Source: DASYTH01 sp035762905 (lineage in GTDB: Bacteria > Actinomycetota > Actinomycetes > Mycobacteriales > Pseudonocardiaceae). Taken from it: a stretch of DNA of 64,000 nucleotides. The stretch is from assembly GCF_035762905.1 (NCBI RefSeq), contig NZ_DASUCC010000149.1:59093-123092 (forward strand), in the 5' to 3' direction. Shown one piece after another: positions 1 to 8,400 of this stretch (its first letter is position 1; every line of letters starts with the position of its first letter). Position numbers and translations under genes: made by a program. Under the pieces are notes generated by a model. That model did not search any database. It saw nothing but the letters and a program-made list of their open reading frames with translations, and was not told the origin of the DNA.

Positions 1-672
1 CAGCGCCTCGGCGGCCCGCCGGTCGGCGTCCGGATCGGGGTCGCGCGGCACGGTGCCGGCGATCGGGTTGGCGGTGACCATCGGGCCGGTCCGGCGCAGC
101 AGCAGCTCCGGGCTGGCCCCGACCAGGGTGCGCCGCTCGGCGCCGGCCGGCGGCAGGTCGACCGCGTAGGTGTAGCCGGAGACGTTGGCGCGCAACAGGT
201 TGCCCAGCACCGCGCGCGCCTCCACCGGCACCGCCGTGGTCAGCCGCAGCGCCCGGGCCAGCACGACCTTGCGCAGCTCACCGCCGTTCAGCGCGGCCAC
301 CGCGCGGGCGACCCGGCGCTCGAACTCCTCCGGAGCGGGCAGCGGTTCGACCGCGCAACCGGGTAGGGCCACCGGGAACCGGTCGGCGCTGGCCCGCGGT
401 GGCCCGGCCCAGCGCGCCGTCCTCGGCAGCACGACGTGCGGTGAGTCCGCCGGGTCGAACGGAAGGGCGCCGACCGCGACCGGGATGCCGGAGTCGGTCA
501 GCAGCTTGGTCACCAGTCCGGACAGCTCGTCGGGGTCCGGCTCGGTGACGGTGTCCTCGGCACCGGAGGCGAGCAGCGTGCGCTTCGGGGTGGACAGAAA
601 AAACGACCCGGGGCGGTAATCGTTCACCAGCCCGATCGGGTCGCGGTTCGGCTCGCCGTTCGCAGCGCCCAC
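1..672 (-). CDS. Isochorismate synthase-type chorismate-binding enzyme (partial, C-terminus off the window)
   Basis: The gene runs toward position 1 and is cut by the window edge, leaving about 224 N-terminal residues. Visible hallmarks are RKVVLARAL near residues 134-142, GASPELLLRR near 185-194 and NPIAGTVPR at 202-210, the order seen in EntC/DhbC/MenF proteins. The family converts chorismate to isochorismate, which feeds dihydroxybenzoate or salicylate siderophores or menaquinone. No other gene of those pathways is in view, so the pathway is open. The start used is GTG at 672; no good ribosome binding site precedes it and the frame stays open upstream, so the true start may differ. It lies downstream of the mIHF gene on the same strand, separated by a strong hairpin. 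Confidence 0.85.
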   Translation of the reverse strand, partial: MGAANGEPNRDPIGLVNDYRPGSFFLSTPKRTLLASGAEDTVTEPDPDELSGLVTKLLTDSGIPVAVGALPFDPADSPHVVLPRTARWAGPPRASADRFPVALPGCAVEPLPAPEEFERRVARAVAALNGGELRKVVLARALRLTTAVPVEARAVLGNLLRANVSGYTYAVDLPPAGAERRTLVGASPELLLRRTGPMVTANPIAGTVPRDPDPDADRRAAEAL

Positions 673-711
673 CTGTTCATGATGGCCGGGCGATGCGCCG
701 GCGGTGCGGCC

Positions 712-751
712 CCGGAGGTGAGACCTTGACCACGCAAGACCACACCTCCGG
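712..751 (-). terminator. Stem-loop between mIHF and the isochorismate synthase gene
   Basis: CCGGAGGTG at 712-720 pairs perfectly with CACCTCCGG at 743-751. The 22-nt loop contains a smaller CTTG/CAAG stem. It starts 13 bases after the mIHF stop codon in the direction of transcription. No U tract follows, as is common for actinobacterial terminators, so termination is inferred from position and stem strength only. Confidence 0.5.
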
Positions 752-764
752 CGGGCCACCCCAG

Positions 765-1082
765 CTAGGACAGAGCGTCGATCAGGGCGGAGCGCTGCCG
801 CTCGCCCAGGCCGGCGGCCCGGCGGTCCGGGTCGATCCCGGCCTGCTCGAGCAGTGCGGCCGCCTTGACCGCACCGACGCCGGGAACCGCCTTGAGCAGG
901 GCGGACACCTTGGTCTTGCCGACCGTTTTGTCCTCCTTGGCGCGCTTGAGCACGGACGCGATGGTCTGCTTACCGGCCTTGATCGACGCCAGCAGCTCCG
1001 AACGCGCCTTGCGCGCCTCGGCAGCCTTCGCCAACGCCTCAGCGCGCTGCTCCGGAGTCAACGTGGGCAGAGCCACTGTCAT
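765..1082 (-). CDS. mihF: Integration host factor, actinobacterial type (mIHF)
   Basis: A 105-residue nucleoid-associated protein starting MTVALPTLTPEQR. It has a long basic helix rich in Lys/Arg (residues about 12-55), followed by KVSALLKAVPGVGAVKAAAL at about 58-78, a helix-two-turn-helix DNA-binding motif typical of Streptomyces sIHF and mycobacterial mIHF. The family compacts DNA without sequence specificity. The ATG at 1080-1082 is chosen because GGAAGGAA lies just upstream; the same frame stays open much further, but only the 105-residue form matches the family length. It is transcribed divergently from the acyl-CoA ligase gene across a 288-bp region with no other gene. Confidence 0.92.
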   Translation of the reverse strand: MTVALPTLTPEQRAEALAKAAEARKARSELLASIKAGKQTIASVLKRAKEDKTVGKTKVSALLKAVPGVGAVKAAALLEQAGIDPDRRAAGLGERQRSALIDALS

Positions 1083-1370
1083 TTCCTTCCGTTGTCGAGG
1101 TCTGAACGGACCGACGCGAACACTGACCGTCACCGGGCTACGAAACCGCTCCGTACCCGGCACGCCGTTCAGCACGGCCGCGCGGTGCCTCCCACCAGTA
1201 AACGACAGGCGCCGATGAACATACGCGCGACACGCGCAAACGTCACGGTCCCCCACCCGTCGGAGTGGAAACAACTCTCCGTGACCACACGCGGCGTATC
1301 CGCCCCTGCGGGTTATCGTGCACCGTGACGGCCCCCAACGCCCACGCCAGTCAAGGGAGTCTGAACAGCG

Positions 1371-3005
1371 ATGTTGAGCACGATGCAGGATGGACCGCTG
1401 TCCATCGCCCACCTGCTCCGGCACGGCAGCCGGGTCCACGCCGCCAGCGAGGTTGTCACCTGGACCGGTGACGGTTCGCGCAGGTCAAGCTACGCAGAGG
1501 TGGGACGGGAGGCGGCCCGGCTGGCGCACGCGCTGCGCGGCCTCGGGGTCACCGGGGACCAGCGGGTCGGCACGTTCATGTGGAACAACACCGAGCACCT
1601 GGTCGCCTACCTCGCGGTGCCGTCGATGGGCGCCGTGCTGCACACGCTCAACCTGCGGCTGTTCCCCGAGCAGCTGACCTACGTGGTCAACCACGCCGAG
1701 GACCACGTGATCCTGGTGGACGCCTCGGTGGCGCCGCTGCTGGCGAACGTGCTGCCCACGTTCACCACCGTGCGGCACGTGATCGTGGCGAACGGCGACG
1801 CCGCGGCGCTGACCGCTCCGGACGGGGTCACCGTGCACTCCTACGCCGAGCTGCTGGCCGACCAGCCGGACGAGTTCGACTGGCCGATCGTGGACGAGAA
1901 CTCGGCCGCGGCCATGTGCTACACCTCCGGCACCACCGGCAACCCCAAGGGCGTCGTCTACTCACACCGCTCGATCTGGCTGCACTCCATGCAGGTGTGC
2001 ATGACCGACTCGATGGCGGTCTCCCAGGCCGACCGGGCGCTGGTGATCGTGCCGCAGTTCCACGCGATGGCCTGGGGCATGCCGTACGCGGCGTTCATGG
2101 TGGGCGCGTCGCTGATCATGCCGGACCGGTTCCTGCAGCCGGCTCCGCTGGCCGCCATCATCGCCGCGGAGAAGCCGACCCTGACCGGCGCGGTGCCCAC
2201 GATCTGGCAGGGCCTGCTCGGCCACCTCGCCGAGCACCCGCAGGACCTGGCGCCGCTCGGGGACGTGATCGTCGGCGGGTCGGCCTGCCCGCCCGCGCTG
2301 ATGACGGCGTTCGACGAGCTGGGCGTCAACATCATCCACGCCTGGGGCATGACCGAGACCTCGCCGCTCGGCAGCGTGTCCCGGCCGCCCGCCGGGCTCG
2401 ACCCCAAGCAGGCCTGGGAGTACCGCATCCTGCAGGGCCGGTTCCCGGCGTCGGTGCGGGCCCGGCTGATCGACGACGACGGTGCCGAGGTGCCGTGGGA
2501 CGGCGAGAGCGTGGGCGAGCTCGAGGTGTCCGGCCCGTGGGTGACCGACTCCTACTACCGGCTCGAGGACGGCGGGGACGGCTCGGAGAAGTTCGACAAC
2601 GGGTGGCTGCGCACCGGTGACGTCGGCAGCATCACTCCGGACGGGTTCCTCCGGCTGACCGACCGGTCCAAGGACATCATCAAGTCCGGCGGTGAGTGGA
2701 TCTCCTCGGTGGACCTGGAGAACCAGGTGATGGCGCACCCGGCGGTGGTCGAGGCCGCGGTGATCGGGGTGCCGGACGAGAAGTGGGACGAGCGGCCGCT
2801 GGTCGCCGTCGTGCTGCGGGAGGGGCAGCAGGCCACGCCGGAGGAGCTGCGCGAGTTCCTGGCCGGCAAGGTGGCGAAGTGGCAGGTCCCGGAGAACTGG
2901 ACCTTTGTCGACGAGGTGCCCAAGACCAGCGTGGGCAAATTCGACAAGAAGCGGTTGCGCGCGGCACATGCCGAGGGACGGCTCGATATCCGCCACCTGA
3001 TCTGA
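1371..3005 (+). CDS. Long-chain fatty-acid--CoA ligase (FadD-type, AMP-binding)
   Basis: A 544-residue adenylate-forming enzyme that activates a fatty acid with ATP and CoA. It shows the P-loop YTSGTTGNPKG (about 184-194), the WGMTETSPLG motif (about 325-334), GWLRTGDVGS (about 415) and a C-terminal PKTSVGKFDKKRLR holding the catalytic lysine (about 520-533). The N-terminus MLSTMQDGPL fits known actinobacterial long-chain acyl-CoA synthetases. AAGGGAG lies 11 bases before the ATG. A long hairpin follows the stop codon, then a PadR regulator gene. The exact chain length of the substrate cannot be read from the sequence. Confidence 0.9.
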   Translation: MLSTMQDGPLSIAHLLRHGSRVHAASEVVTWTGDGSRRSSYAEVGREAARLAHALRGLGVTGDQRVGTFMWNNTEHLVAYLAVPSMGAVLHTLNLRLFPEQLTYVVNHAEDHVILVDASVAPLLANVLPTFTTVRHVIVANGDAAALTAPDGVTVHSYAELLADQPDEFDWPIVDENSAAAMCYTSGTTGNPKGVVYSHRSIWLHSMQVCMTDSMAVSQADRALVIVPQFHAMAWGMPYAAFMVGASLIMPDRFLQPAPLAAIIAAEKPTLTGAVPTIWQGLLGHLAEHPQDLAPLGDVIVGGSACPPALMTAFDELGVNIIHAWGMTETSPLGSVSRPPAGLDPKQAWEYRILQGRFPASVRARLIDDDGAEVPWDGESVGELEVSGPWVTDSYYRLEDGGDGSEKFDNGWLRTGDVGSITPDGFLRLTDRSKDIIKSGGEWISSVDLENQVMAHPAVVEAAVIGVPDEKWDERPLVAVVLREGQQATPEELREFLAGKVAKWQVPENWTFVDEVPKTSVGKFDKKRLRAAHAEGRLDIRHLI

Positions 3006-3061
3006 TCTTTGGGTTCATACTGCCGGCATGGACTTCCGGCCGGTACCAAGTGGACACGCGA

Positions 3062-3097
3062 ACCCGGCGGCCCGGCCCGTGCGGCCGGCCGCCGGGT
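3062..3097 (+). terminator. GC-rich hairpin after the acyl-CoA ligase
   Basis: ACCCGGCGGC (3062-3071) is perfectly complementary to GCCGCCGGGT (3088-3097), and the 16-nt loop can pair further with itself. It lies 57 bases past the ligase stop codon and before the PadR promoter. No U tract follows. Confidence 0.5.
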
Positions 3098-3204
3098 CAC
3101 GGTTGTGGAAACCGATATCCTGGGGGGCGAGGGATCGGCTCATCGCCGTGGAAGTCGCGCAAAGCCAGGCTGTCCTGTGAGATCAGCGCGCGGTGTGGGG
3201 GCTA

Positions 3205-3218
3205 ACCTACCGGTAGGT
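3205..3218 (+). promoter_or_regulatory. Perfect 14-bp palindrome, putative PadR operator
   Basis: ACCTACCGGTAGGT reads identically on both strands and ends directly before the ATG of the PadR gene. TAACCT at 3203-3208 could be the -10 box of a leaderless transcript starting at or near that ATG, so a bound repressor would block initiation. PadR repressors usually bind palindromes in their own promoters; the assignment here is inference from position and symmetry. Confidence 0.5.
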
Positions 3219-3851
3219 ATGCATCTTATGGCCGATCACCCGAGGGAGGTGACCAGCCTGCAGTCCGAGTCGGTGGCGCCCCAGTCCGACCGGGCGACCG
3301 AGCGTTCCCGGAAGCTGAACGCGACGTCGTACGTGGTCCTGGGGATGCTCTGCCACGGCCCGGCCACCAGCTACGACCTCAAGCAGCGGATCGCGTACAC
3401 GATCGGCAACTTCTGGGCGTTCGCGCACTCGCAGATCTACGACGAGCCGGTGCGCCTGGTCGCCGACGGGCTGGTCACCGAAACGGTCGAGCAGGGCGGC
3501 CGGCGCAAGCGCACCTACTCGATCACCCGGGCCGGGCGCACGGCGCTGCGGGACTGGCTGGCCAGCAACACCCACGAGCAGACCGAGATCCGGGATCTGG
3601 GGCTGCTCAAGCTGTTCTTCGCCGCGTTCGGCGACAAGGAGGACCTGCTCCGGCTGGCAAGGGACCGGTACGAGTCGCACCGGGCCCGGGCGGACAGCTA
3701 CATCGAGCAGTACGAGCGGATCGTGGACGCGGCCGATCCGTGGCAGGTCAAGACGCTCGAGCTGGGGATGCGCTACGAGCGCACGGTCGAGCAGTTCTGG
3801 GCGGACTTCATCGCGGAGCTGGAGGGCACGGACCAGCCGGACGCCAAGTGA
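3219..3851 (+). CDS. PadR-family transcriptional regulator
   Basis: A 210-residue protein with the PadR winged helix at about 28-105 (SYVVLGMLCHGPATSYDLKQ, then RKRTYSITRAGRTALRDWL) and a C-terminal helical dimerisation region rich in Arg, Glu and Tyr. Such proteins repress genes for detoxification, lipid or envelope functions in response to small ligands. The start at ATG 3219 is chosen because a 14-bp palindrome abuts it; ATG 3228 and GTG 3249 are alternatives, the last preceded closely by GAGGGAG. The neighbour upstream is a fatty acyl-CoA ligase, but a terminator-like hairpin separates them, so joint function is not shown. Confidence 0.85.
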   Translation: MHLMADHPREVTSLQSESVAPQSDRATERSRKLNATSYVVLGMLCHGPATSYDLKQRIAYTIGNFWAFAHSQIYDEPVRLVADGLVTETVEQGGRRKRTYSITRAGRTALRDWLASNTHEQTEIRDLGLLKLFFAAFGDKEDLLRLARDRYESHRARADSYIEQYERIVDAADPWQVKTLELGMRYERTVEQFWADFIAELEGTDQPDAK

Positions 3852-3897
3852 CGGCGAAGCATTTACAAACCCGGTGACGAGCGCGAAAATCACCACC

Positions 3898-5193
3898 ATG
3901 CGCGCGCACCCGTTCCGGCTTCGCCTCGCCCGGCTGTGCACCGTCGTCGTCGTGGGGGCCGCCATGGCTGTGTCGCTCCCGGCCGGCGCCGTTGCGGCAC
4001 CGGACCCGGCGCCGGTCGACTTCCACCAGTGGCGCTCGCTGCCCGAGCTGCTCTCCGGCCGCACCGAAGGCCTGCTCCCGGCCCCGCTCGGGGGTCTGCG
4101 GATCGGCCGGCCGGTGGGCACCGTCGAGCACACCGAACCGGACCTGGGCACCACCCGGCGCTACGAGTACGGCCGGTGGACCTCGCCGCTGTACCGGCCG
4201 GGGTTCGACGCCAACCAGCTGGTCGCCTCCTGGAACGCCCGCACCCCGGCGGCGACCTGGCTCCAGGTGGAGATGCAGGGCCGCACCGACGCCGGGGTGA
4301 GCACCGCGTGGTACGTCATGGGCCGCTGGGCGCTCGGCGACACCGACGTCATCCGGACCAGCCTGCCCGCCCAGTCCGACGAGTCCGGCTTCGTCGACGT
4401 GGACACGTTCGTGGCGCGCGGCGCCGTGCGGCTGCGGGCCTACCAGCTGCGGGTCACGCTGTACCGGGAGGCCGGCAGCCACGCCTCCCCCACCCTGGCC
4501 ATGATCGGCGCGATGGCCTCGGCGGTCCCCGACCGGTTCACCGTCCCGTTGTCCGCGCCCGGCCCCGCACGCGGCATCGAACTGCCGGTGCCGCGGTACT
4601 CGCAGAACATCCACATCGGCGAGTACCCGCAGTACGGCGGCGGCGGGGAGGCCTGGTGCAGCCCGACCTCGACCGAGATGGTGGTCGAGTACTGGGGTCG
4701 CCGGCCCAGCCCGGCGGACCTGGCCTGGGTCGATCCGTCCTATCCGGACCCATCGGTGGACCACGCGGCCCGCTACACCTACGACAAGGACTACGACGGC
4801 ACCGGGAACTGGCCGTTCAACACCGCCTACGCGGCCAGCTTCGGCCTGTCCGGGCACGTCACCCGGCTGAAGTCGCTGACCGAGCTGGAGCGCTACATCC
4901 GGGCCGGCATCCCGGTGGTCACCTCGCAGTCGTTCCGGGCCGACGAACTGGACGGCGCCGGGTACGGCACCGCCGGGCACCTGATGGTGATCGTCGGGTT
5001 CACCGAGAACGGCGACGTGATCGCCAACGACCCGGCGTCGAGCGGCAACGACGAGGTGCGCAACGTCTACCGGCGCGACCAGTTCGAGACGATCTGGTTG
5101 CGCACCAAGCGATACACCGCGAGCGGCAGCGTGGCCGGCGGCTCCGGCGGGATCGCCTACATCATCAAGCCGGTGTGGTGGCGCGGCCCGTAA
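3898..5193 (+). CDS. Secreted C39-like cysteine peptidase family protein
   Basis: A predicted exported protein of 431 residues. The N-terminus MRAHPFRLRLARLC followed by a hydrophobic stretch and an Ala-rich cleavage site is a signal peptide. The middle section (about 40-230) has no recognised fold. The C-terminal part looks like a Peptidase_C39_2 domain: Cys254 in EAWCSPTSTEM, His361 in GTAGHLMVIVGF and an Asn-Asp pair in VIANDPASS (about 378) would be the catalytic residues. Related actinobacterial proteins are annotated as peptidase C39 family proteins of unknown substrate. GTG at 3874 is an alternative start; the ATG gives a better signal peptide. A 9-bp gap separates it from the next gene. 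Confidence 0.78.
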   Translation: MRAHPFRLRLARLCTVVVVGAAMAVSLPAGAVAAPDPAPVDFHQWRSLPELLSGRTEGLLPAPLGGLRIGRPVGTVEHTEPDLGTTRRYEYGRWTSPLYRPGFDANQLVASWNARTPAATWLQVEMQGRTDAGVSTAWYVMGRWALGDTDVIRTSLPAQSDESGFVDVDTFVARGAVRLRAYQLRVTLYREAGSHASPTLAMIGAMASAVPDRFTVPLSAPGPARGIELPVPRYSQNIHIGEYPQYGGGGEAWCSPTSTEMVVEYWGRRPSPADLAWVDPSYPDPSVDHAARYTYDKDYDGTGNWPFNTAYAASFGLSGHVTRLKSLTELERYIRAGIPVVTSQSFRADELDGAGYGTAGHLMVIVGFTENGDVIANDPASSGNDEVRNVYRRDQFETIWLRTKRYTASGSVAGGSGGIAYIIKPVWWRGP

Positions 5194-5202
5194 CCTCGCC
5201 GG

Positions 5203-5556
5203 GTGGAGCTGTTGTTCGTGTACGGCACGCTGCAACCCGGGGCCAGCCACTGGCACCTGCTCGAGCCGTGGGTGACCGGAACGCCGCGACCGGCCCGGTT
5301 GCCCGGCGTGCTGTACGACACCGGCCGCGGCTATCCGGCGCTCGAACTGCGCGCGGACGGGCCGGGGGTGCCGGGATGGGTGGTTGCGCTGCGCTCGCCG
5401 AGCGATCCCGCGCTGGCCGTGGTGGACTCCTACGAAGGCCCGGAATACCAGCGGGTCCGGGTGACCCTGCCGGACGGAGTCCGGTGCTGGACCTATGTCT
5501 GGGTCGAGGGATTCGACGGGATGCGCCGGCTCGAGGAGCCGTGGCCGGCCGGATAA
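5203..5556 (+). CDS. Gamma-glutamylcyclotransferase-like (AIG2/GGCT fold) protein
   Basis: A 117-residue protein starting with LLFVYGTLQPG, the YGTL signature of the GGCT/AIG2 fold, and carrying the acidic segment VDSYEGPEYQRVRV, which holds the expected catalytic glutamate (EGPEY). Members act on gamma-glutamyl amines or peptides, but many bacterial copies are of unknown substrate. It starts at GTG 5203, 9 bases after the peptidase stop codon, so the two are probably co-transcribed. Confidence 0.82.
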   Translation: MELLFVYGTLQPGASHWHLLEPWVTGTPRPARLPGVLYDTGRGYPALELRADGPGVPGWVVALRSPSDPALAVVDSYEGPEYQRVRVTLPDGVRCWTYVWVEGFDGMRRLEEPWPAG

Positions 5557-5569
5557 GGGGGTGGCACGG

Positions 5570-6142
5570 GTGTTTCGGCCCGTCGTCGTCGCCTGCTGCC
5601 TTGCCGGCGCGGGCCTGGCCGGGTGCGGTGCGCCGAGCCCGGACCCCGCGGCCGGCTCGGGCACGACCACCACGACCGCCGGCCCGCCGGCCACCGCCTC
5701 GACCGCCCCGTCGCTCGGCGACGTGCCGCGGTGCGAGACCGGCTGGCTGACCGGCAGCGTCAGGCCGCTGGAACCGGCCGCCGGCAACCGGTACGCGCAA
5801 CTGGTGCTGACCAACACCGGCGGTCCGCTGTGCGCCATGTACGGCTACGGCGGCCTGCAACTGGTCGACGCACAGGGAACGCCTAACCCGACCGACCTGG
5901 TGCGCACCCCGGACCCCGGACCGACGCTGGTGAGCCTCAAGCCCGGCGAGGCGGCGGTCAAGAAGCTGCACTGGACCGTGGTGCCGTCCGGCGACGAGCC
6001 GACCACCGGGCCGTGCCAGCCGCCGTCGGCCGGCGCCAAGGTGATCCCGCCGGACGAGACCACGGCCCTGTCGGTGAACTACGACTTCGGCTCGGTCTGC
6101 GCCGGCGGCAAGATCGAGGGCAGCGCCTACTTCCGGGCCTGA
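5570..6142 (+). CDS. DUF4232-type secreted lipoprotein
   Basis: A 190-residue predicted lipoprotein. The N-terminus VFRPVVVACCLAGAGLAGC ends in an LAGC lipobox, followed by a Thr/Ala/Pro-rich spacer. The body contains LVLTNTGGPLCAMYGYGGLQ and a second Cys pair (GPCQ, GSVCAGG), typical of DUF4232 beta-sandwich proteins of unknown function. Start GTG 5570 is preferred over GTG 5561 because AAGGGGG sits 8 bases before the former and directly against the latter. It follows the GGCT-like gene by 13 bases. Confidence 0.75.
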   Translation: MFRPVVVACCLAGAGLAGCGAPSPDPAAGSGTTTTTAGPPATASTAPSLGDVPRCETGWLTGSVRPLEPAAGNRYAQLVLTNTGGPLCAMYGYGGLQLVDAQGTPNPTDLVRTPDPGPTLVSLKPGEAAVKKLHWTVVPSGDEPTTGPCQPPSAGAKVIPPDETTALSVNYDFGSVCAGGKIEGSAYFRA

Positions 6143-6202
6143 TGGGCGGATTTTCGGTGAATCGCTGGTCAAATCGACGGCCCGAGGAGCAGGCTGGGCC
6201 CC

Positions 6203-6304
6203 ATGAGCGAGCTTGCGAGCGAATCTCCAACACTGCGCCGCCGCCGAGCCCGCGAGGCGGCGGGCCGGAACAGCACCGAGCTTGCGAGGGGCTGGAACGA
6301 ATGA
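6203..6304 (+). repeat. Intercistronic CGAGCTTGCGAG element, copy 1 (with 33-codon micro-ORF)
   Basis: The segment opens with ATGAGCGAGCTTGCGAGC, has a 7-bp stem CCGCCGC (6238-6244) / GCGGCGG (6257-6263) whose 12-nt loop is a second unit, and ends with a third unit ACCGAGCTTGCGAGG just before the next gene. Read from ATG 6203 it encodes a 33-residue peptide whose TGA (6302-6304) overlaps the next ATG (ATGA at 6301). Compared with the copies at 30348 and 38212 the peptide is frame-shifted while the DNA layout is kept. It begins 60 bases after the lipoprotein stop rather than on it. Confidence 0.8.
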
Positions 6305-6714
6305 GTAGCGAGCAGATCATCGCGACGCCTCGTACCGAGCGGCTGGAGCCGGTGACCGGGCCGGAACCGGACCCGGACCCGCTCGCCAAGATCACCCTGA
6401 CCCCGCGCCGGTTCGCCGCGGTGCTGGCCACGGTCGGGCTGCTGGTCGGCCTCCTCCTCGCCCTGCTGCCGGTGCACGTGGCCGGGCCGGATCCGGCCAA
6501 CCCGACCAGGGTCAGCTGCGGCAACACAATCGGCGGCGTCGAGTCCGGTTCCGTCGCCGGCGGTCTGGACCGGCCCGGCGAGGACACCATGGTCGCCTAC
6601 GTCGACATGTGCGAACGCGCGATCGGTGCGCGGGTGTTCTACGCCTGGCCGATGTTCTTCGCCGGCGGCCTGGTGATCATCTGGCTCGGCGTGGTGCGCC
6701 GGCCGGTGACCTGA
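6301..6714 (+). CDS. Small membrane protein of unknown function
   Basis: A 137-residue protein starting MSSEQIIATPRTERL. It has two predicted membrane segments: FAAVLATVGLLVGLLLALLP (about 40-60) and VFYAWPMFFAGGLVIIWLGV (about 112-132). An external loop between them carries two cysteines (VSCGN and VDMCER). No family is recognised. The ATG at 6301 overlaps the end of the repeat element. The same frame is open back to ATG 6142, which overlaps the lipoprotein stop as TGATG, so a 190-residue form with the element translated as an N-terminal tail is possible. It converges on the flavoprotein gene with an 11-bp gap. Confidence 0.6.
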   Translation: MSSEQIIATPRTERLEPVTGPEPDPDPLAKITLTPRRFAAVLATVGLLVGLLLALLPVHVAGPDPANPTRVSCGNTIGGVESGSVAGGLDRPGEDTMVAYVDMCERAIGARVFYAWPMFFAGGLVIIWLGVVRRPVT

Positions 6715-6725
6715 CCGGGTCGGCG

Positions 6726-8366
6726 TCAGACCAGCTTGCCGGGGTTGAGCACCCAGTTCGGATCGAGCGCCTCCTTGACCGCGCGCAGCACGTCCACGCC
6801 GAGCGGGCCGATCTCCGCACCAAGGTAGGGCGCGTGGTCGACGCCGACCGCGTGGTGGTGCGTGATCGTCCCGAATGGACGGATGGCGGCGCAGGCCGCC
6901 GCCTTGGCCGCCGACCACTGGCCGATCGGGTCCTCGTCGGAGCGCGGGGCGATCACCGTGAAGTACAGCGACGCGCCGGTCTCGTAGGCGTGCGAGATGT
7001 GGCAGGCCACCACCGGAACCTGCCCGGCCACCTCCAGCGAGCTGGTCAGCGCCTCCCGCACCGCGTCGCGCAGGAGGTCCAGAGATGACCAGTAGGTGGC
7101 GGTCTCCAGCGTCTCGACGCACACGCCCTGGTCCATCAGCGCGTCCCGCTGGCGCGGACCGGAGAACCGGCCGGCGCGCCATTTCTCCCCCACCGAGCGT
7201 CCCAACCCGACGGTGCGCACGCCCCGCAGCGCCCGCAAGGTGGCCGCCCGGCGAGCCCGCACGGCGTCCGTCGCGGTGTCCTCCCAGCCGAGGATCAGCA
7301 GGCACGGCTCGCCGATGCCGCGCAGCCGCAGATAACGGCGCAGTGCCGCGGTTTTCCACCCGCCGGACAGGCTCAGCGCCATCTCGGTCTCGGTGGGGTC
7401 GGACAGCCGGGTCACGTCGGCCAGCACCCGGGCCTGGGCCAGCGCGCGCACCGCGGCGGCCCCGGCGGCCCAGCCGTCCACCACGAACCCCTCGTAGCGG
7501 CGCACCGACGGTCGCGGCCGCACCCGCAGGGTCACCTCGGTGATCACGCCGAAGGTGCCCTCGCTGCCCACCACGAGCTGACGCAGGTCCGGACCGGCCG
7601 CCGAGGCCGGCGCCACGCCCAGCCGCCACTCGCCGCGCGGGGTGGCCAGCCGCACGCCCTCGATCATGTCCTCGAACCTGCCGTAGCCGGCCGAGGCCTG
7701 GCCGGAGGACCGGGTCGCGGCGAACCCGCCGAGGGTGGCCCGCTCGAACGACTGCGGCACGTGGCCGATGGTCAGCTCGTGCGGCAGCAGCAACCGTTCC
7801 GCCTCCGGCGCGACCACGCCGGCCTGGAAGGTGGCCAGCCGGGACACCGGGTCCACCGACACCAGCCGGTTCAGCCGCACCAGGTCCAGCGCCACCACGG
7901 CCGCGCAACCGCCGCGCAGCGCCGTCACGCCGCCGACCACCGAGGTGCCGCCGCCGAACGGCACGATGCCGACGCCGTGCTCGGCGCAGCACTCGACCAC
8001 CCGCTGCACCTGGTCCGGGTCGGCCGGCAGCAGCACCGCGTCCGGCACCGCCAGCTCGCCGGATCCCCGGTGCCGCAACAGGTCCAGGTAGGACAGTCCA
8101 CCGGCCCTTGCCAGCCGCTCGGCCGGGTCGAGCAGCAGGTGCTGTTCGCCGACGATGGCGGTCAACGCCGCGTGCGCCGGCTCCGGCAGGGCCGACTCCG
8201 GCACCGGGAACGTCGAGCCGGGTGCGACCGGCGTGCTCCGCTCGACCAGTCCGGTGCGGGTGCGCAGCCAGCGCATCACGTGCGCCGGCAGGTGTGCGGC
8301 CTCGGCGCCCTCCGGCGTCCAACCGCACCGGACCCCGGGGTCCAGGTGTTCCACAGGCTCTGTCAC
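6726..8366 (-). CDS. FAD-binding oxidase, alkyldihydroxyacetonephosphate synthase-like
   Basis: A 546-residue flavoprotein of the VAO/PCMH fold. The FAD_binding_4 region (about 105-285) contains VGIVPFGGGTSVVGGV and ATLGGFAATRSSGQASAGYG, the latter a hallmark of AGPS-like proteins, then VVGSEGTFGVITEVTLRV. The C-terminal FAD-oxidase_C part carries CHISHAYETGASLYFT and ITHHHAVG. AGPS exchanges an acyl for an alkyl chain in ether-lipid synthesis; bacterial relatives may have other substrates. The gene is divergent from TetR and glpD, the same trio that M. tuberculosis has at Rv2249c-Rv2251 (from memory), which supports a glycerol-phosphate or lipid role. Start GTG 8366. Confidence 0.82.
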   Translation of the reverse strand: MTEPVEHLDPGVRCGWTPEGAEAAHLPAHVMRWLRTRTGLVERSTPVAPGSTFPVPESALPEPAHAALTAIVGEQHLLLDPAERLARAGGLSYLDLLRHRGSGELAVPDAVLLPADPDQVQRVVECCAEHGVGIVPFGGGTSVVGGVTALRGGCAAVVALDLVRLNRLVSVDPVSRLATFQAGVVAPEAERLLLPHELTIGHVPQSFERATLGGFAATRSSGQASAGYGRFEDMIEGVRLATPRGEWRLGVAPASAAGPDLRQLVVGSEGTFGVITEVTLRVRPRPSVRRYEGFVVDGWAAGAAAVRALAQARVLADVTRLSDPTETEMALSLSGGWKTAALRRYLRLRGIGEPCLLILGWEDTATDAVRARRAATLRALRGVRTVGLGRSVGEKWRAGRFSGPRQRDALMDQGVCVETLETATYWSSLDLLRDAVREALTSSLEVAGQVPVVACHISHAYETGASLYFTVIAPRSDEDPIGQWSAAKAAACAAIRPFGTITHHHAVGVDHAPYLGAEIGPLGVDVLRAVKEALDPNWVLNPGKLV

Positions 8367-8400
8367 GCGCTACAGTGTGACACATGACGTCAAAACGTCA
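8361..8400. promoter_or_regulatory. Divergent promoter/operator with overlapping inverted repeats
   Basis: Only 17 bases separate the divergent flavoprotein and TetR genes. TGTCAC (8361-8366) and GTGACA (8377-8382) form an inverted repeat with a 10-base gap. TGACGT (8385-8390) and ACGTCA (8395-8400) form another with a 4-base gap that runs into the TetR start codon. TACAGT at 8371-8376 is a plausible -10 box for a leaderless TetR-glpD transcript. Binding by the adjacent TetR protein is inferred. Confidence 0.5.

Noticed and set aside
3808..5838. Minus-strand open frame of 676 codons
   Set aside because: It opposes the C39-like peptidase, GGCT-like and lipoprotein genes, all of which carry clear signatures; the antisense product is Arg/Pro/Ala repeats.
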